Shown here: positions 16,972 to 26,361 of the stretch, piece by piece
Numbering within the stretch: the stretch's first letter is position 1
Layout of the letters: the number at the start of each line of letters is the position of its first letter
NCBI GenBank assembly: GCA_030442055.1
Contig: JAUJEB010000001.1
Location: 1,116,001-1,180,000 of the forward strand
Direction: 5' to 3'
Origin: Agaribacillus aureus
GTDB taxonomy: Bacteria; Bacteroidota; Bacteroidia; Cytophagales; Cyclobacteriaceae
DNA: 64,000 nt
The notes under the pieces: generated by a model
What the model saw: the letters and a program-made list of their open reading frames with translations, nothing else
What the model was told of the DNA's origin: nothing
Databases searched by the model: none
Translations under genes and position numbers: made by a program

Positions 16972-18417
16972 ATGAAAAAGAAAATAAATATCCTTGTCAT
17001 CTTAGGTTGGTTGATGATAAGCCATAAGGTCTTCGCACAGGAGATTGATTTTTCTGAGCTGGAAAAATACATCAATCATGAAATGACTGCCAATCAAATT
17101 CCTGGGTTAGCCATTGGCGTGGTCAAAGAAGGTAAAATCATTTATAGTAAGGGATTCGGGATAACCAACGCTGAAGGTAATCCGGTCACTATCGACAGTC
17201 CCTTTGTACTTGCCTCCCTCACCAAATCATTCACCGCCCTGGCTATTATGCAACTGGAAGCTAAAGGCCGGTTAAGCGGCCATGATAAGGTAACAGATCA
17301 TTTGCCATTCTTTCGTTTAAAGCATACGGATTATACGGACGCCATTACGATCAATCATCTATTGAATCACACCAGTGGCATTCCAAGGATCTCTAGTTAT
17401 AAAGTCAATCAGAAAAATTTAAGCCTTAAGGAAAAAGTTGAGCGGCTTCAGGATGTAGAGGGAACTGGTAAGTTCAACCAATTTAATTATGCCAATGACA
17501 ACTACGCAATACTTGGATTGATCATTGAAGCAACCAGCCAACGCTCGTATGAAAACTACATCAGGGAGCACATTTTATCACCACTTAACATGTCATCAAC
17601 CTTTTTCAATCAGGAAGAAGCGGCAGCGCACAACATGGCCAGAGGCCATCAATTGTATTTTGGTTTTCCGGTTGAATCAGGCATCACCTATCACCGGGCA
17701 AATATCGCCAATGGCGCCATGATTTCCAGTGCGAATAATATGTGCCAATACCTGTTGTCCTTAATGAGCAACGATTCTATTTCGGGCAATGTATTACTTA
17801 CCCACCAGCAGAAAAAACAACTATTCGAAACTCCTCCTGCTGATATCTATGCAAAAGGCTGGTTTATCAATAACCGGAACGGTAAAAAGTTCCTTTCCCA
17901 CGGCGGCATACTCTCCGACTATCGGAATTTTATCGGATTTTACCCGGAGGAGCAGCTTGGGTTTGTGGTACTTATCAATCAAAATTCACTTTTTCTGAAA
18001 AACCGCATAGCACAAATTTCAGAAAACATGCTTCGCTTCATCAACGGAGAAGAGACAGTAAATACCTCTGAACAAAAGCTAAACATGACCTACTGGATAT
18101 TTATCTCCGTCTCACTTGTTTTGGGGATATTACTGGTGGTTTCGATTATCCGCCAACTGCGGTCGGAAAAAATTTATCAACTTACCTCAACAGAACTTCG
18201 GAAAAAAAAGTCGTCGGTTTTAATTCATAACATTTTGATTCCGGCCGTGATGATAGGTTGGTTTTGGTATATGGGAAATTACCTGATGATATCCCTGCAT
18301 AAATCACAGCCCGATATGATGATTTTCTTCCAGGCCATTTTTATACACGGCATCCTGTCGGGTTTAATCAGCCTTTACAAAATCAAGCAGCATCCCACCG
18401 TAAACAAAAAGCTTTAA
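16972..18417 (+). CDS. Membrane-attached serine hydrolase (beta-lactamase/PBP4* fold)
   Basis: The ATG at 16972 begins MKKKINILVILGWL, a signal peptide; another ATG at 16954 adds six residues. 481 residues. Catalytic motifs of the class C/PBP fold are visible: SLTK (Ser about 82), YAN (about 172) and SHGG (about 309). A C-terminal extension has three hydrophobic helices (TYWIFISVSLVLGILLVVSI, SVLIHNILIPAVMIGWFW, MMIFFQAIFIHGILSGLISL), anchoring the enzyme in the membrane. Such proteins are esterases or D-amino-acid peptidases rather than proven antibiotic-degrading enzymes. It lies divergently from the Crp-like regulator. Confidence 0.92.
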   Translation: MKKKINILVILGWLMISHKVFAQEIDFSELEKYINHEMTANQIPGLAIGVVKEGKIIYSKGFGITNAEGNPVTIDSPFVLASLTKSFTALAIMQLEAKGRLSGHDKVTDHLPFFRLKHTDYTDAITINHLLNHTSGIPRISSYKVNQKNLSLKEKVERLQDVEGTGKFNQFNYANDNYAILGLIIEATSQRSYENYIREHILSPLNMSSTFFNQEEAAAHNMARGHQLYFGFPVESGITYHRANIANGAMISSANNMCQYLLSLMSNDSISGNVLLTHQQKKQLFETPPADIYAKGWFINNRNGKKFLSHGGILSDYRNFIGFYPEEQLGFVVLINQNSLFLKNRIAQISENMLRFINGEETVNTSEQKLNMTYWIFISVSLVLGILLVVSIIRQLRSEKIYQLTSTELRKKKSSVLIHNILIPAVMIGWFWYMGNYLMISLHKSQPDMMIFFQAIFIHGILSGLISLYKIKQHPTVNKKL

Positions 18418-18542
18418 GGCACTTTATCTAATCTTTGAGGAGGCCACCTTTAATACGCTCCTAACCCTGGAAATATGTTATTTTGGGTAACAATTTTTTA
18501 TCTTTAACAAAGCAAAGGGTAAATGGTAGTAGACAGAAAAAC

Positions 18543-19424
18543 ATGAAAAACTATAAGACACCCTCAATCTTCCTGATTTCTATTCTTTTTTTAATTGTTT
18601 CCTGTACGAATCAAAGTGAACAACCTATGGACATGAATAACATTTATCCCTGGTGTATTGTGGCTTACGACTCCCTGGAAAGATCGCCAACTGAACGTAT
18701 TGAGATGATGAAGACCATGGGATTTGTTAAATACGCCTATGACTGGCGGGACCGGCATTTGGATGAGATGGCCCGTGAATTACAGCTGGCCCGGGATAAT
18801 GATATAGAGGTCCTCTCTGTGTGGCTGTGGCTAAACGCAAAAGGAGATAGCCTTGGCCATTTGAGTCCATCAAATGAAAGAATTTTTGACATATTGGAAA
18901 CATCGCAACTCAAAACCACCATATGGCTGAGTTTTAGTAATAATTTTTTTGAAGGCTTAACACAGCAACAATCACTGGACCTCTCCACAAAAATGATTCA
19001 ATTTGTCTTCGAAAAAGCCGAATCAATAGGTTGCAAAATTGCCTTGTACAACCATCGTGGCTGGTTTGGCAATCCGGCTAATCAGGTAGCAATTATTAAG
19101 GCCTTACCCCATTGCCATCTGACCATGGTCTACAACTTTCATCACGCCCATCAGGACCTGAACACATTTCCGGAAGTAGTAAAAATGATTAGGCCTTATT
19201 TGTCTGCGGTAAATATCAACGGCATGAGAAAAGATGAGGTAGAAATTCTGCCTGTGGGCGCCGGTGATTATGAAAAAGATATGATAAAACTGTTGATGGA
19301 AGCGGGATATGACGGTCCCTGGGGCTTATTGGGCCATGTTGAAAATGAAGATGTAAAAATAGTTTTGGAAAGAAATATGGCAGGATTCAGGGCACTGCTG
19401 GCGAAGCAACCTTTACCAGACTAA
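18543..19424 (+). CDS. Lipoprotein with xylose-isomerase-like TIM barrel
   Basis: The ATG at 18543 gives MKNYKTPSIFLISILFLIVSC, a lipoprotein signal with Cys at residue 21; an upstream TTG at 18483 would place 20 polar residues in front. 293 residues. The body resembles the sugar phosphate isomerase/epimerase (AP endonuclease 2) superfamily: alternating beta strands and helices with ALYNHRGWFG, LTMVYNFHHAH and the late GYDGPWGLLGHVE, which carry probable metal ligands. A lipid-anchored barrel of this type is common in Bacteroidota sugar-metabolism loci. The substrate is unknown. Confidence 0.85.
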   Translation: MKNYKTPSIFLISILFLIVSCTNQSEQPMDMNNIYPWCIVAYDSLERSPTERIEMMKTMGFVKYAYDWRDRHLDEMARELQLARDNDIEVLSVWLWLNAKGDSLGHLSPSNERIFDILETSQLKTTIWLSFSNNFFEGLTQQQSLDLSTKMIQFVFEKAESIGCKIALYNHRGWFGNPANQVAIIKALPHCHLTMVYNFHHAHQDLNTFPEVVKMIRPYLSAVNINGMRKDEVEILPVGAGDYEKDMIKLLMEAGYDGPWGLLGHVENEDVKIVLERNMAGFRALLAKQPLPD

Positions 19425-19434
19425 AGGACTTTGA

Positions 19435-19725
19435 TCAAGCGGAAAGAGGTAGGATACTATCAAATATCGCCTTCTTCTCATGCATCATTTTTCTGATATC
19501 GTATTCTCTCTGCAGATTCATCCAAAACTCTGGCGATGTCCCAAAATACTTGGCAAACCGGATGGCCGTATCAGCGGTTATCCCTCTCTTTTCTTTAATA
19601 ATCAAACTTATACGCGTTTGTTGAACGCCTATGGCCTTAGCGAGCTGATAAGCCGTAACATTCAAAGGCATCAAAAACTCTTTTTCAAGAATTTCTCCCG
19701 GATGTATATTTGCAAGCTTTTCCAT
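19435..19725 (-). CDS. higA: HigA-family antitoxin
   Basis: 96 residues with an Xre-type helix-turn-helix: HPGEILEKEFLMPLNVTAYQLAKAIGV, QTRISLIIKEKRGITADTAIRFAKYFGTSPEFWMNLQ. The HPGE start and the FGTSPEFWMNLQ segment are typical of the VapI/HigA family. It binds and neutralises the HigB toxin encoded 13 bases upstream and, with it, represses the operon. Toxin-first gene order is the normal higBA arrangement. Confidence 0.94.
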   Translation of the reverse strand: MEKLANIHPGEILEKEFLMPLNVTAYQLAKAIGVQQTRISLIIKEKRGITADTAIRFAKYFGTSPEFWMNLQREYDIRKMMHEKKAIFDSILPLSA

Positions 19726-19738
19726 TTTTCTTATTTAA

Positions 19739-20020
19739 TTAATGATAATCAACAATTCGCACAGCGGTAGCATTACCGTCATCCCAAAGAAAAATTATTT
19801 GCCACTGCATGTTTATACTAATCGAATAATATCCTTTCAGGTCATCTTTTAAAGGGTGGAGACGATTGGAAGGTGGGATACGCAAATCGTGCAAATTTAC
19901 AGCGGCATGAAGCATAAATAATTTTCTCAAAGCAATCTTTGCAACCTTCTCATTCCACCGCCTGGTTTTTTCTCCCTTCCAAACCTTTTCCGTCTCCTTA
20001 CATCCAAATTCTAATATCAT
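19739..20020 (-). CDS. higB: HigB-family mRNA interferase toxin
   Basis: 93 residues of the RelE/HigB fold. Visible segments are the KVAKIALRKLFMLHAAVNLHD helix pair, RIPPSNRLHPLKDDLKGYYSISINMQWQIIF (the central strand region, with the conserved basic and aromatic residues) and a C-terminal VRIVDYH. Members cut mRNA at the ribosome. The ATG at 20020 follows closely after an inverted repeat that is probably the HigA operator. One longer N-terminal stretch than minimal HigB may be extra. Confidence 0.9.
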   Translation of the reverse strand: MILEFGCKETEKVWKGEKTRRWNEKVAKIALRKLFMLHAAVNLHDLRIPPSNRLHPLKDDLKGYYSISINMQWQIIFLWDDGNATAVRIVDYH

Positions 20021-20027
20021 GCTCCTG

Positions 20028-20050
20028 ATAGTATACGTCGAAGATACTAT
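20028..20050 (-). promoter_or_regulatory. Probable HigA operator
   Basis: ATAGTAT (20028-20034) and ATACTAT (20044-20050) form a perfect 7-bp inverted repeat with a 9-base spacer, eight bases upstream of the higB ATG. Size and position suit an operator bound by the HTH antitoxin. Confidence 0.6.
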
Positions 20051-20370
20051 TTTGTTCCGATACTACAAAAAATCAGTTCTTAACTTGATTGTTATTTTGG
20101 ATGTAAAATGTAGCAAATCATATATTTCCATTTTCTTTAACCCCTGTAAACCATCATATAGCATAATTTTTCCAAAGCAACTTCTACATTTCCAGGATAG
20201 CACTGATTTCTAACGCTTGAATGTTTGGAGATAGTTTTTTAGCCCTATTAGCTCCACTTAGCTCCAAAAACCAAACATCTCTCCAATGTATAGCTACACC
20301 ATACCCCCCTTATCCTCTCCGATTTTGATGTAAAAATTTTAATTCCTACATTTAGGAAATAATTATTGCC
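20051..20370. other. Intergenic region between higBA and the PadR gene
   Basis: About 320 bases with divergent promoters and no supportable gene. It contains the putative PadR site listed separately and otherwise no strong repeat or hairpin. Confidence 0.5.
20328..20351 (+). promoter_or_regulatory. Putative PadR operator
   Basis: ATGTA (20328-20332) and TACAT (20347-20351) are inverted repeats with a 14-base AT-rich spacer, 20 bases before the PadR ATG. PadR proteins commonly bind ATGT/ACAT dyads, so autoregulation is plausible; the match is short. Confidence 0.4.
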
Positions 20371-20703
20371 ATGAAAAAATATCCGCTAGGTGAATTTGAA
20401 GAAATTGTCATGCTTATTATAGGTGTTCGCTACAAAGAAGCCTATGGTGTGTCTATAAAAAAAGAAATCGAAGCCCGCCTTTCCCGCAACGTGAGTATGG
20501 GAGCTTTGCATACGGCGTTGGTCAGGTTAGAGGATAAGGGCTATATCCGGTCCTATGATGGCGAGCCCACGGAAGAACGGGCTGGCAGGCCCAAGAAATA
20601 TTTTGAAATAACGGCGCTTGGCGCTAAAGCAATAGCCTATGCAAAGGATACCCGGGACGAACTGTGGCGTTCTATCCCAAAATTAGCGTTGAACCCAAAA
20701 TAG
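20371..20703 (+). CDS. PadR-family transcriptional regulator
   Basis: 110 residues of the PadR winged helix: LGEFEEIVMLIIGVRYKEAYGVSIKKEIE, SMGALHTALVRLEDKGYIRSY and the wing AGRPKKYFEITALGAKAIAYA. The latter half is short, so it belongs to the small PadR type without a long dimerisation helix. The stop lies eight bases from the start of the permease gene, forming a two-gene operon. PadR-permease pairs of this kind are frequent in Cytophagales; the regulator probably represses the permease until an unknown signal is sensed. Confidence 0.94.
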   Translation: MKKYPLGEFEEIVMLIIGVRYKEAYGVSIKKEIEARLSRNVSMGALHTALVRLEDKGYIRSYDGEPTEERAGRPKKYFEITALGAKAIAYAKDTRDELWRSIPKLALNPK

Positions 20704-20710
20704 CCAGGAT

Positions 20711-23305
20711 TTGAAACCGAAATTTAGCCCGCCCAAACACTTTCTCAGGTTCTTTCAGTGGTTCTGTCACCCTAGGCTGAGAGATCACATAGAGGGAGAC
20801 CTGATCGAGGTGTATAACGAGCGGGTAGGCACGGTGGGAAAGCGCAAAGCCGACATTAAATTCATGCTCGATGTGTTGTCGCTCTTGAGGCAGCGTATTG
20901 TCAGACCGATAAAAGGAAACAAAAACTCAAACAACTACGCCATGATCAAAATATATTTCAACATCGGATGGAGAAACCTGCTCAGAAATAAAGGGTTTTC
21001 CTCCATTAACCTTCTTGGCCTTACCATTGGCCTCACTTGCGCCATTTTGATCCTGCTCTGGGTCCAGGATGAGCTGAATTATAATAAATCTCAAAAAAAC
21101 TACCACGACATTTACCAGGTAATAGCTCACCGGGATTTTAACAATCAGATTTTTACCGACCGGAATATGGTTATGCCTTTAGCCGGGGAAATAAATGACA
21201 AAATTCCGCAGGTAAAGCATGCCGTTGTCACCACACATCTTCAGCCGCGAAATCTGGCGTTTGGAGGCAAGAAATTCAAAAAATCAGGTTATATCGTTAG
21301 TCCCAATTTTTTGGATGTTTTCTCGGTGAATTTTTTGAAGGGAAGTGCTGCCGAAGCCATTGCTGATCCTTCCTCTATTGTGTTATCGGAATCCACTGCC
21401 AAAGCCATATTTGGCGATGAAGATCCGATTGATAAGGTATTGAAAATCGATAATAACCAGGATGCAAAAGTAACCGCGGTGGTAGCCGACATGCCAGCCA
21501 ATACAACAATAAAGTTTGATTATTTGAGGTCCTTTAATTATTTGAGCGATAATGTCAAAAGAGACATGAAAGAATGGACCAGCTCTTCATGGACAGTATT
21601 TCTACAGACGGTTCCCGGTGCGGACCTTGAATTCATAGAGAAAAGTATTAATGATATAAAAACTGAACATGATCCCCGCGACAAAGACATCAGCACTTAT
21701 TTCGCTTTTCCAATGAGCAAATGGCGATTGCAAAGCGATTTTAAAGATGGTAAAAATACTGGCGGTATGATTGTTTATGTAAGAATGTTCACCATTATCG
21801 CCATCATCATCTTACTCATTGCCTGTGTAAATTTCATGAATCTTTCCACAGCGCGCTCAGAAAAAAGAGCTAAGGAAGTAGGCATTAGAAAAACGCTGGG
21901 TTCGGCAAAAAAACAGCTGGTAACTCAGTTTTTTGTCGAATCAATTATTCTGTCATTCATATCTTTTGCCTTGTCTGTACTGACTGTCAGTTTGTTATTG
22001 CCCTCATTCAATAATTTGGTTAATAAACACCTGGCGCTGGACTTTGAAAAACCTCATTTTTGGCTTGGTGCATTGATCACCATACTGGTGACTGGTATTA
22101 CAGCCGGTAGTTATCCCGCCTTATATTTATCATCATTTAACCCGGTAAAGGTTTTAAAAGGAACTTTTAGGGCAGGTAAAAATGCGGTATTACCAAGGCA
22201 TATTTTAATTGTAATGCAGTTTGTAATATCTATTTTATTAATCTCGGCAACTATTATTGTATATCAGCAGATCCATTTAATCAAAAGCCGCGATATTGGC
22301 TACGACACTAATAACCTCATTACCATACCCGGTTCGCGAGATACCCAAAAGCATTACGAGGTTATTAAGCAGGAATTGCTACAAACGGGAATGATTAACG
22401 CCGTCACCAGGACCGGAGCACCCATTACCCAAATATGGTGGAGGACCGGATCACCGAAGTGGGAAGGGAAACCGGAGGATATCAATATCATCTTTACCGG
22501 TCTTGCCGTTGACCAGGATTTTACCAAAACCATGGGCATCAAAATGCTGGAAGGAAAAGATTTTTCAGGAGTCCCGGCTGATTCCTCCTACATGCTCTTC
22601 AACCAGGCTGCGGTGGACGCCATGGGTTTGGAAAATCCTGTTAGTATGAAAATGATTTTTGGCAGGGACTATGCTGTTTTAGGGGTAACAGACAATGTCA
22701 TACAGGAATCGCCGTTTAAGCCGGTTGATCCGATGATGATTTTCTATAATCCCGATAATTCTTACTTTATCAGTATCCGCTTAAATGACGGCATACAGCC
22801 GCAGCAGGCACTTGCCTCTATTGAACCCATATTCGAAAAACACAATCCTGCTTATGTATTCGAATACCGGTTTGTAGATGAAGAATTTGAGAAAAAGTTT
22901 TTAAATGAAAACCTGATCAGCAAACTAAGCAACATTTTTGCGGCACTGGCTATCTTTATTTGCTGTATTGGTCTGGCCGGGCTTGCGGCTTTTACGATTG
23001 AAAAAAGGATCCGCGAAATTGGCATAAGAAAGGTGTTGGGAGCCACGGTACAACAATTATTGCTGCTTATTTCAAAAGAATTTTTGAAGCTGGTATTGAT
23101 CGCCTTTATTATGGCTGTACCGCTGACATGGTGGTTTATGGATAACTGGTTGGAAAAATATGATTTCCGGATAGATATCAGCATCTGGATGTTTGCCGGG
23201 GTGGGATTCATCATACTCTTACTGACCTTATTGGTTGTCAGTATTAACACTTTGGGCGCTGCGAGAAGAAATCCGGTGAAAAGCCTGCGGTCAGAGCAAC
23301 GTTGA
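20711..23305 (+). CDS. FtsX/MacB-type permease with N-terminal prefix domain
   Basis: 864 residues starting at a TTG. The first 80 or so residues (KHFLRFFQWFCHPRLRDHIEGDLIEVYNER) are the permease prefix domain found in PadR-linked transporters. They are followed by two MacB_PCD periplasmic regions and two FtsX membrane domains: helix I about 95-115, helices around 355-500, and the last set about 745-850 with the EKRIREIGIRKVLGA signature. Such proteins are permeases of ABC systems that act on peptides, lipoproteins or antimicrobials without transporting across the inner membrane. No ATPase gene is adjacent, so an unlinked one must serve. Confidence 0.93.
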   Translation: MKPKFSPPKHFLRFFQWFCHPRLRDHIEGDLIEVYNERVGTVGKRKADIKFMLDVLSLLRQRIVRPIKGNKNSNNYAMIKIYFNIGWRNLLRNKGFSSINLLGLTIGLTCAILILLWVQDELNYNKSQKNYHDIYQVIAHRDFNNQIFTDRNMVMPLAGEINDKIPQVKHAVVTTHLQPRNLAFGGKKFKKSGYIVSPNFLDVFSVNFLKGSAAEAIADPSSIVLSESTAKAIFGDEDPIDKVLKIDNNQDAKVTAVVADMPANTTIKFDYLRSFNYLSDNVKRDMKEWTSSSWTVFLQTVPGADLEFIEKSINDIKTEHDPRDKDISTYFAFPMSKWRLQSDFKDGKNTGGMIVYVRMFTIIAIIILLIACVNFMNLSTARSEKRAKEVGIRKTLGSAKKQLVTQFFVESIILSFISFALSVLTVSLLLPSFNNLVNKHLALDFEKPHFWLGALITILVTGITAGSYPALYLSSFNPVKVLKGTFRAGKNAVLPRHILIVMQFVISILLISATIIVYQQIHLIKSRDIGYDTNNLITIPGSRDTQKHYEVIKQELLQTGMINAVTRTGAPITQIWWRTGSPKWEGKPEDINIIFTGLAVDQDFTKTMGIKMLEGKDFSGVPADSSYMLFNQAAVDAMGLENPVSMKMIFGRDYAVLGVTDNVIQESPFKPVDPMMIFYNPDNSYFISIRLNDGIQPQQALASIEPIFEKHNPAYVFEYRFVDEEFEKKFLNENLISKLSNIFAALAIFICCIGLAGLAAFTIEKRIREIGIRKVLGATVQQLLLLISKEFLKLVLIAFIMAVPLTWWFMDNWLEKYDFRIDISIWMFAGVGFIILLLTLLVVSINTLGAARRNPVKSLRSEQR

Positions 23306-23519
23306 GTTTCAGGACGAGGAGATTTCCCTGGATCTTAAAAAATCACACAGCATCCGGAATTGATTAGGGATGGTCTTAACAATGTGTTGGATAACCTTTT
23401 TAATAATTGTCATGACTAACTTTTAGTTTGACTAAAATTAATTAAAACGTCAAAAAAGATCTAACAACGCCATCCTCTTTTATCCAAATGATTTATCCGT
23501 TTTTGGTTTGTACGATTTT

Positions 23520-24485
23520 TTAATGGACCGCTAATTCCTTTTTGCGTTGGATCAGGAATAAGGAGGTCAACCCCAGCACGATCATCAAAACTGTGGTGAC
23601 TACCCATACAAAAATTCCAAATCCTGCAAAATGGATACCATAGAGAACCAGTACCTTATTCACCCAAAGGGGATAGGCTCCCAATCCACCTGGTAAAATT
23701 GCAATGGCAGCGGCTCCTACCACAAAGACCCCGAAAACAGACTCGACCGGCATGTTCGCAGTTTCATTAAAGGCCTGGGCAAAGATCCACACTCCTCCAA
23801 CATAGCAAATCCAGATAAAGAAGGTGTATCCCGTAAAACGCCATTTTTGCTCCATTTTCTGAAATGAACGCAGACCTTCCCACAAGCTCATGATTTTTTG
23901 CCTGGCCAGCAACCGAAACTTATCACTTCTCAGGTATAAAATGAAAGCTGTTATACCAAGTACCAAAACAATGACAACTATCCAGGGCCAAAAAATGTTG
24001 GTAGTGTTTTCCTGAGTTTGCATGATCTGATCGAACTTATCCGAGTCAACCTGCATGTAGCCGGTCACCAGGATTATTAAACCCAGCATTATCATATCAA
24101 TGACCCTTTCTATGACAATCGTGGCAATCCCCTTTTCAATAGGTAGTTTTTCATACCGGGCCATCAGCCCTACCCGGGCAAACTCACCAGCCCTCGGAAT
24201 GGTATAGTTGATAATATACCCGGCCATGACACCATGATAAGCATTGGACAGTTTAGGTTTATAACCCATTGGGGCTACCAGAAGCAACCAACGCCTGGCG
24301 CGAACCAAATGGCTTAAAAATGTTACTATTAAACTCAATATTACCCATAGATAATTGGCACTTAAAAATGAACGTTTGACCTGGGATATTTCAGTTTTTG
24401 TTAAATCGTGAAAGAAAAACCAGGTAAGATATATCCCTATCCCGATTGGTACAATGATCTTAAGAATTTTGAGAATCTTTTTCAT
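23520..24485 (-). CDS. Flippase-like (UPF0104/LPG synthase TM region) membrane protein
   Basis: 321 residues with about eight hydrophobic helices. The family core is visible: LVRARRWLLLVAPMGYKP, YHGVMAGYIINYTIPRAGEFARVGLMARYE, GIATIVIERVIDMIMLGLI and the late AAAIAILPGGLGAYPLWVNKVL. This corresponds to the integral-membrane domain of MprF and to AglD-like flippases, which handle lipid-linked substrates. No synthetase domain is attached. Alone on the minus strand; the substrate is unknown. Confidence 0.9.
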   Translation of the reverse strand: MKKILKILKIIVPIGIGIYLTWFFFHDLTKTEISQVKRSFLSANYLWVILSLIVTFLSHLVRARRWLLLVAPMGYKPKLSNAYHGVMAGYIINYTIPRAGEFARVGLMARYEKLPIEKGIATIVIERVIDMIMLGLIILVTGYMQVDSDKFDQIMQTQENTTNIFWPWIVVIVLVLGITAFILYLRSDKFRLLARQKIMSLWEGLRSFQKMEQKWRFTGYTFFIWICYVGGVWIFAQAFNETANMPVESVFGVFVVGAAAIAILPGGLGAYPLWVNKVLVLYGIHFAGFGIFVWVVTTVLMIVLGLTSLFLIQRKKELAVH

Positions 24486-24847
24486 ATAACGTTTTAATGC
24501 TGATCTATAGCTGTGCTAAAAATGCGAAGAGATCTTATAAAAATGCAGTATGTCATTTATTACTATAGACTGAAAAAAGTGTCACAATTCGCAGAGCCCA
24601 TCCTGACAACCGGGATTTACCTTAGTTCCTATGTAAATCCAACCTTTTATTTTCATGAGGTGCATTATCTACCGTAAGAGCATGCTAATATTCAAATTTA
24701 ATTATCGTTGAGAAAAGAACCAAGGAAGAGGCACCTTTCAGGCAAAAGCAAAAACTCGGGAAAATTCAGGCAAAATAGATACAGGTAGCGGTGATAACTG
24801 ACCCAATCTGCAAATGATATATCCCCGGATTATAGTTACCGGTACAG
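24486..24847. other. Intergenic region, nothing recognised
   Basis: About 360 AT-rich bases upstream of the flippase-like gene and downstream of the hydrolase fusion gene. I see no gene, strong hairpin or repeat apart from two short TTCAGGCAAAA-like copies near 24739 and 24761. Confidence 0.45.
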
Positions 24848-26272
24848 CTAATCGCGTTTTTGGGCAAAAAGCCAATCCATTAAACCCGGCGTATTGCGCA
24901 CCTGGTTCCAGATGTTATGCCCTGCACCTGCCAATTCATTATACAACGGATCGCCACCTGCTTCTTTAGCGGCCTTTATCATATCGCGTGACAATCTTAC
25001 AGGCACATTTCTATCTTTTTCACCGTGAAACGCCCACACGGGCGTGTCAACAATATTTTGGGCAAGTTTCGGATCACCACCGCCACAAATAGGTATTGCC
25101 GCGGCAAACATTTCCGGGCGGGTACATATGAAATGCCATGATCCATAACCTCCGAGCGATACACCTAAAACATATCTTCTTTTTTCATCTATTCCAAACT
25201 CCTGCTCGAAAGCATTAATGGCCTCAAAAACCAATAAATCTACCTTTGGATAATCGGGAATGCCTCCAAAACTTGAGCCAGGTGGACATTGCGGCACAAA
25301 AAGAAAGGCAGGATATTTTTCTTTGTTTCCCTGTTGAGACAACATTTGAACAGGATCAGAGGTTTCGATCTGCATAAAATTATCCGTTCCCACCCCTCCT
25401 CCGTGATGTAGGCACACCACCAGCGGATATTTCTTTTGCGGATCATAATCAAGTGGTTTCATAAACCGATAGCGCAATGTATCTTTATCAGGGCTTACAT
25501 AAGTCCGCGGTTCAAATGGCTTGGCTAACATTTCAGCCCTTTCAGTTCCTCTATTGGCGTAGGCTATTTCCCCGATACTTTCACCACCTATCATCAACGT
25601 TGGTATCAGCATAATTAATATTGTGAATACCATGAGGCTATTCACTGCTTTCGGTATGATTATCTTCCCGTTTTCTCTCTTCAACACCTTTAACTCATCC
25701 AAAAAATTCATCATAAAAAAAACAAAAACCAAGTTGGCGGCTATTGAAATCCACATATGAATTTTGGCCAAAATAACTTTTAACTGAATATCGGTAGACT
25801 TAATGAGCCATATATATAATACAGCTATACCAAGTTGAAAAACGACTAAGAAAATACCTCCTTTTTTTAACCAAGGTCTTTTATTTGCTTCGGAAAATAT
25901 GAGGCTGATACTATGCAGGGCGCCAGCTCCCAGGACTGAAAGATATGCGACCTTAAAAAGTCTCTCTAATTCCCTTGCTACCAATAAGTGGTAAGCAATA
26001 ACAGCATAAAAAAGGGTTAATACTGCTAAAATTACGCCGGTCCAAAATGAGAACCAATACTGTTTTTGGTGATAATATTCCAACATGAATAATAGCAAGG
26101 CAAGATAAGCGGTTGTTAAAAATATATGCCAGATATGAAATGACGGAAGAAAATACAATTGACCACCTATTTGAAAATAAATGAAGCTTTGGAGGGCAAT
26201 CATAAAAAGACAAAGTCCGGCGAAAAAGACGCCTAGCATATATACATTTTGTTTTGTACGTAGCTTTTTCAT
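24848..26272 (-). CDS. Seven-helix membrane domain fused to an alpha/beta hydrolase
   Basis: 474 residues. Residues about 1-230 contain six or seven hydrophobic helices with no recognised family. Residues about 245-474 are an alpha/beta hydrolase of the prolyl-oligopeptidase/PHB-depolymerase-like type: LVVCLHHGGGVGTDN (oxyanion region), nucleophile elbow GVSLGGYGSW (Ser about 371), CGGGDPK, VWAFHGEKDRNVPV (Asp) and GAGHNIWNQV (His). The topology would place the hydrolase at the membrane surface; the side is not determined. Substrate unknown; the domain resembles esterases that cut feruloyl or polyester bonds. Confidence 0.85.
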   Translation of the reverse strand: MKKLRTKQNVYMLGVFFAGLCLFMIALQSFIYFQIGGQLYFLPSFHIWHIFLTTAYLALLLFMLEYYHQKQYWFSFWTGVILAVLTLFYAVIAYHLLVARELERLFKVAYLSVLGAGALHSISLIFSEANKRPWLKKGGIFLVVFQLGIAVLYIWLIKSTDIQLKVILAKIHMWISIAANLVFVFFMMNFLDELKVLKRENGKIIIPKAVNSLMVFTILIMLIPTLMIGGESIGEIAYANRGTERAEMLAKPFEPRTYVSPDKDTLRYRFMKPLDYDPQKKYPLVVCLHHGGGVGTDNFMQIETSDPVQMLSQQGNKEKYPAFLFVPQCPPGSSFGGIPDYPKVDLLVFEAINAFEQEFGIDEKRRYVLGVSLGGYGSWHFICTRPEMFAAAIPICGGGDPKLAQNIVDTPVWAFHGEKDRNVPVRLSRDMIKAAKEAGGDPLYNELAGAGHNIWNQVRNTPGLMDWLFAQKRD

Positions 26273-26361
26273 GTTGTTATTTAGTTAGTGGTAATTAGAG
26301 GCCGGTTGAAAACCCGCCACAGCTGTATCGGGCATAAACAATTACGTCTTCTATTGAATCT

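Noticed and set aside
19435-20020. Possible HigBA plus a third gene in the 0.35-kb gap upstream
   Set aside because: The only frame there (20019-20213, plus strand) overlaps the operator and has no recognisable feature.
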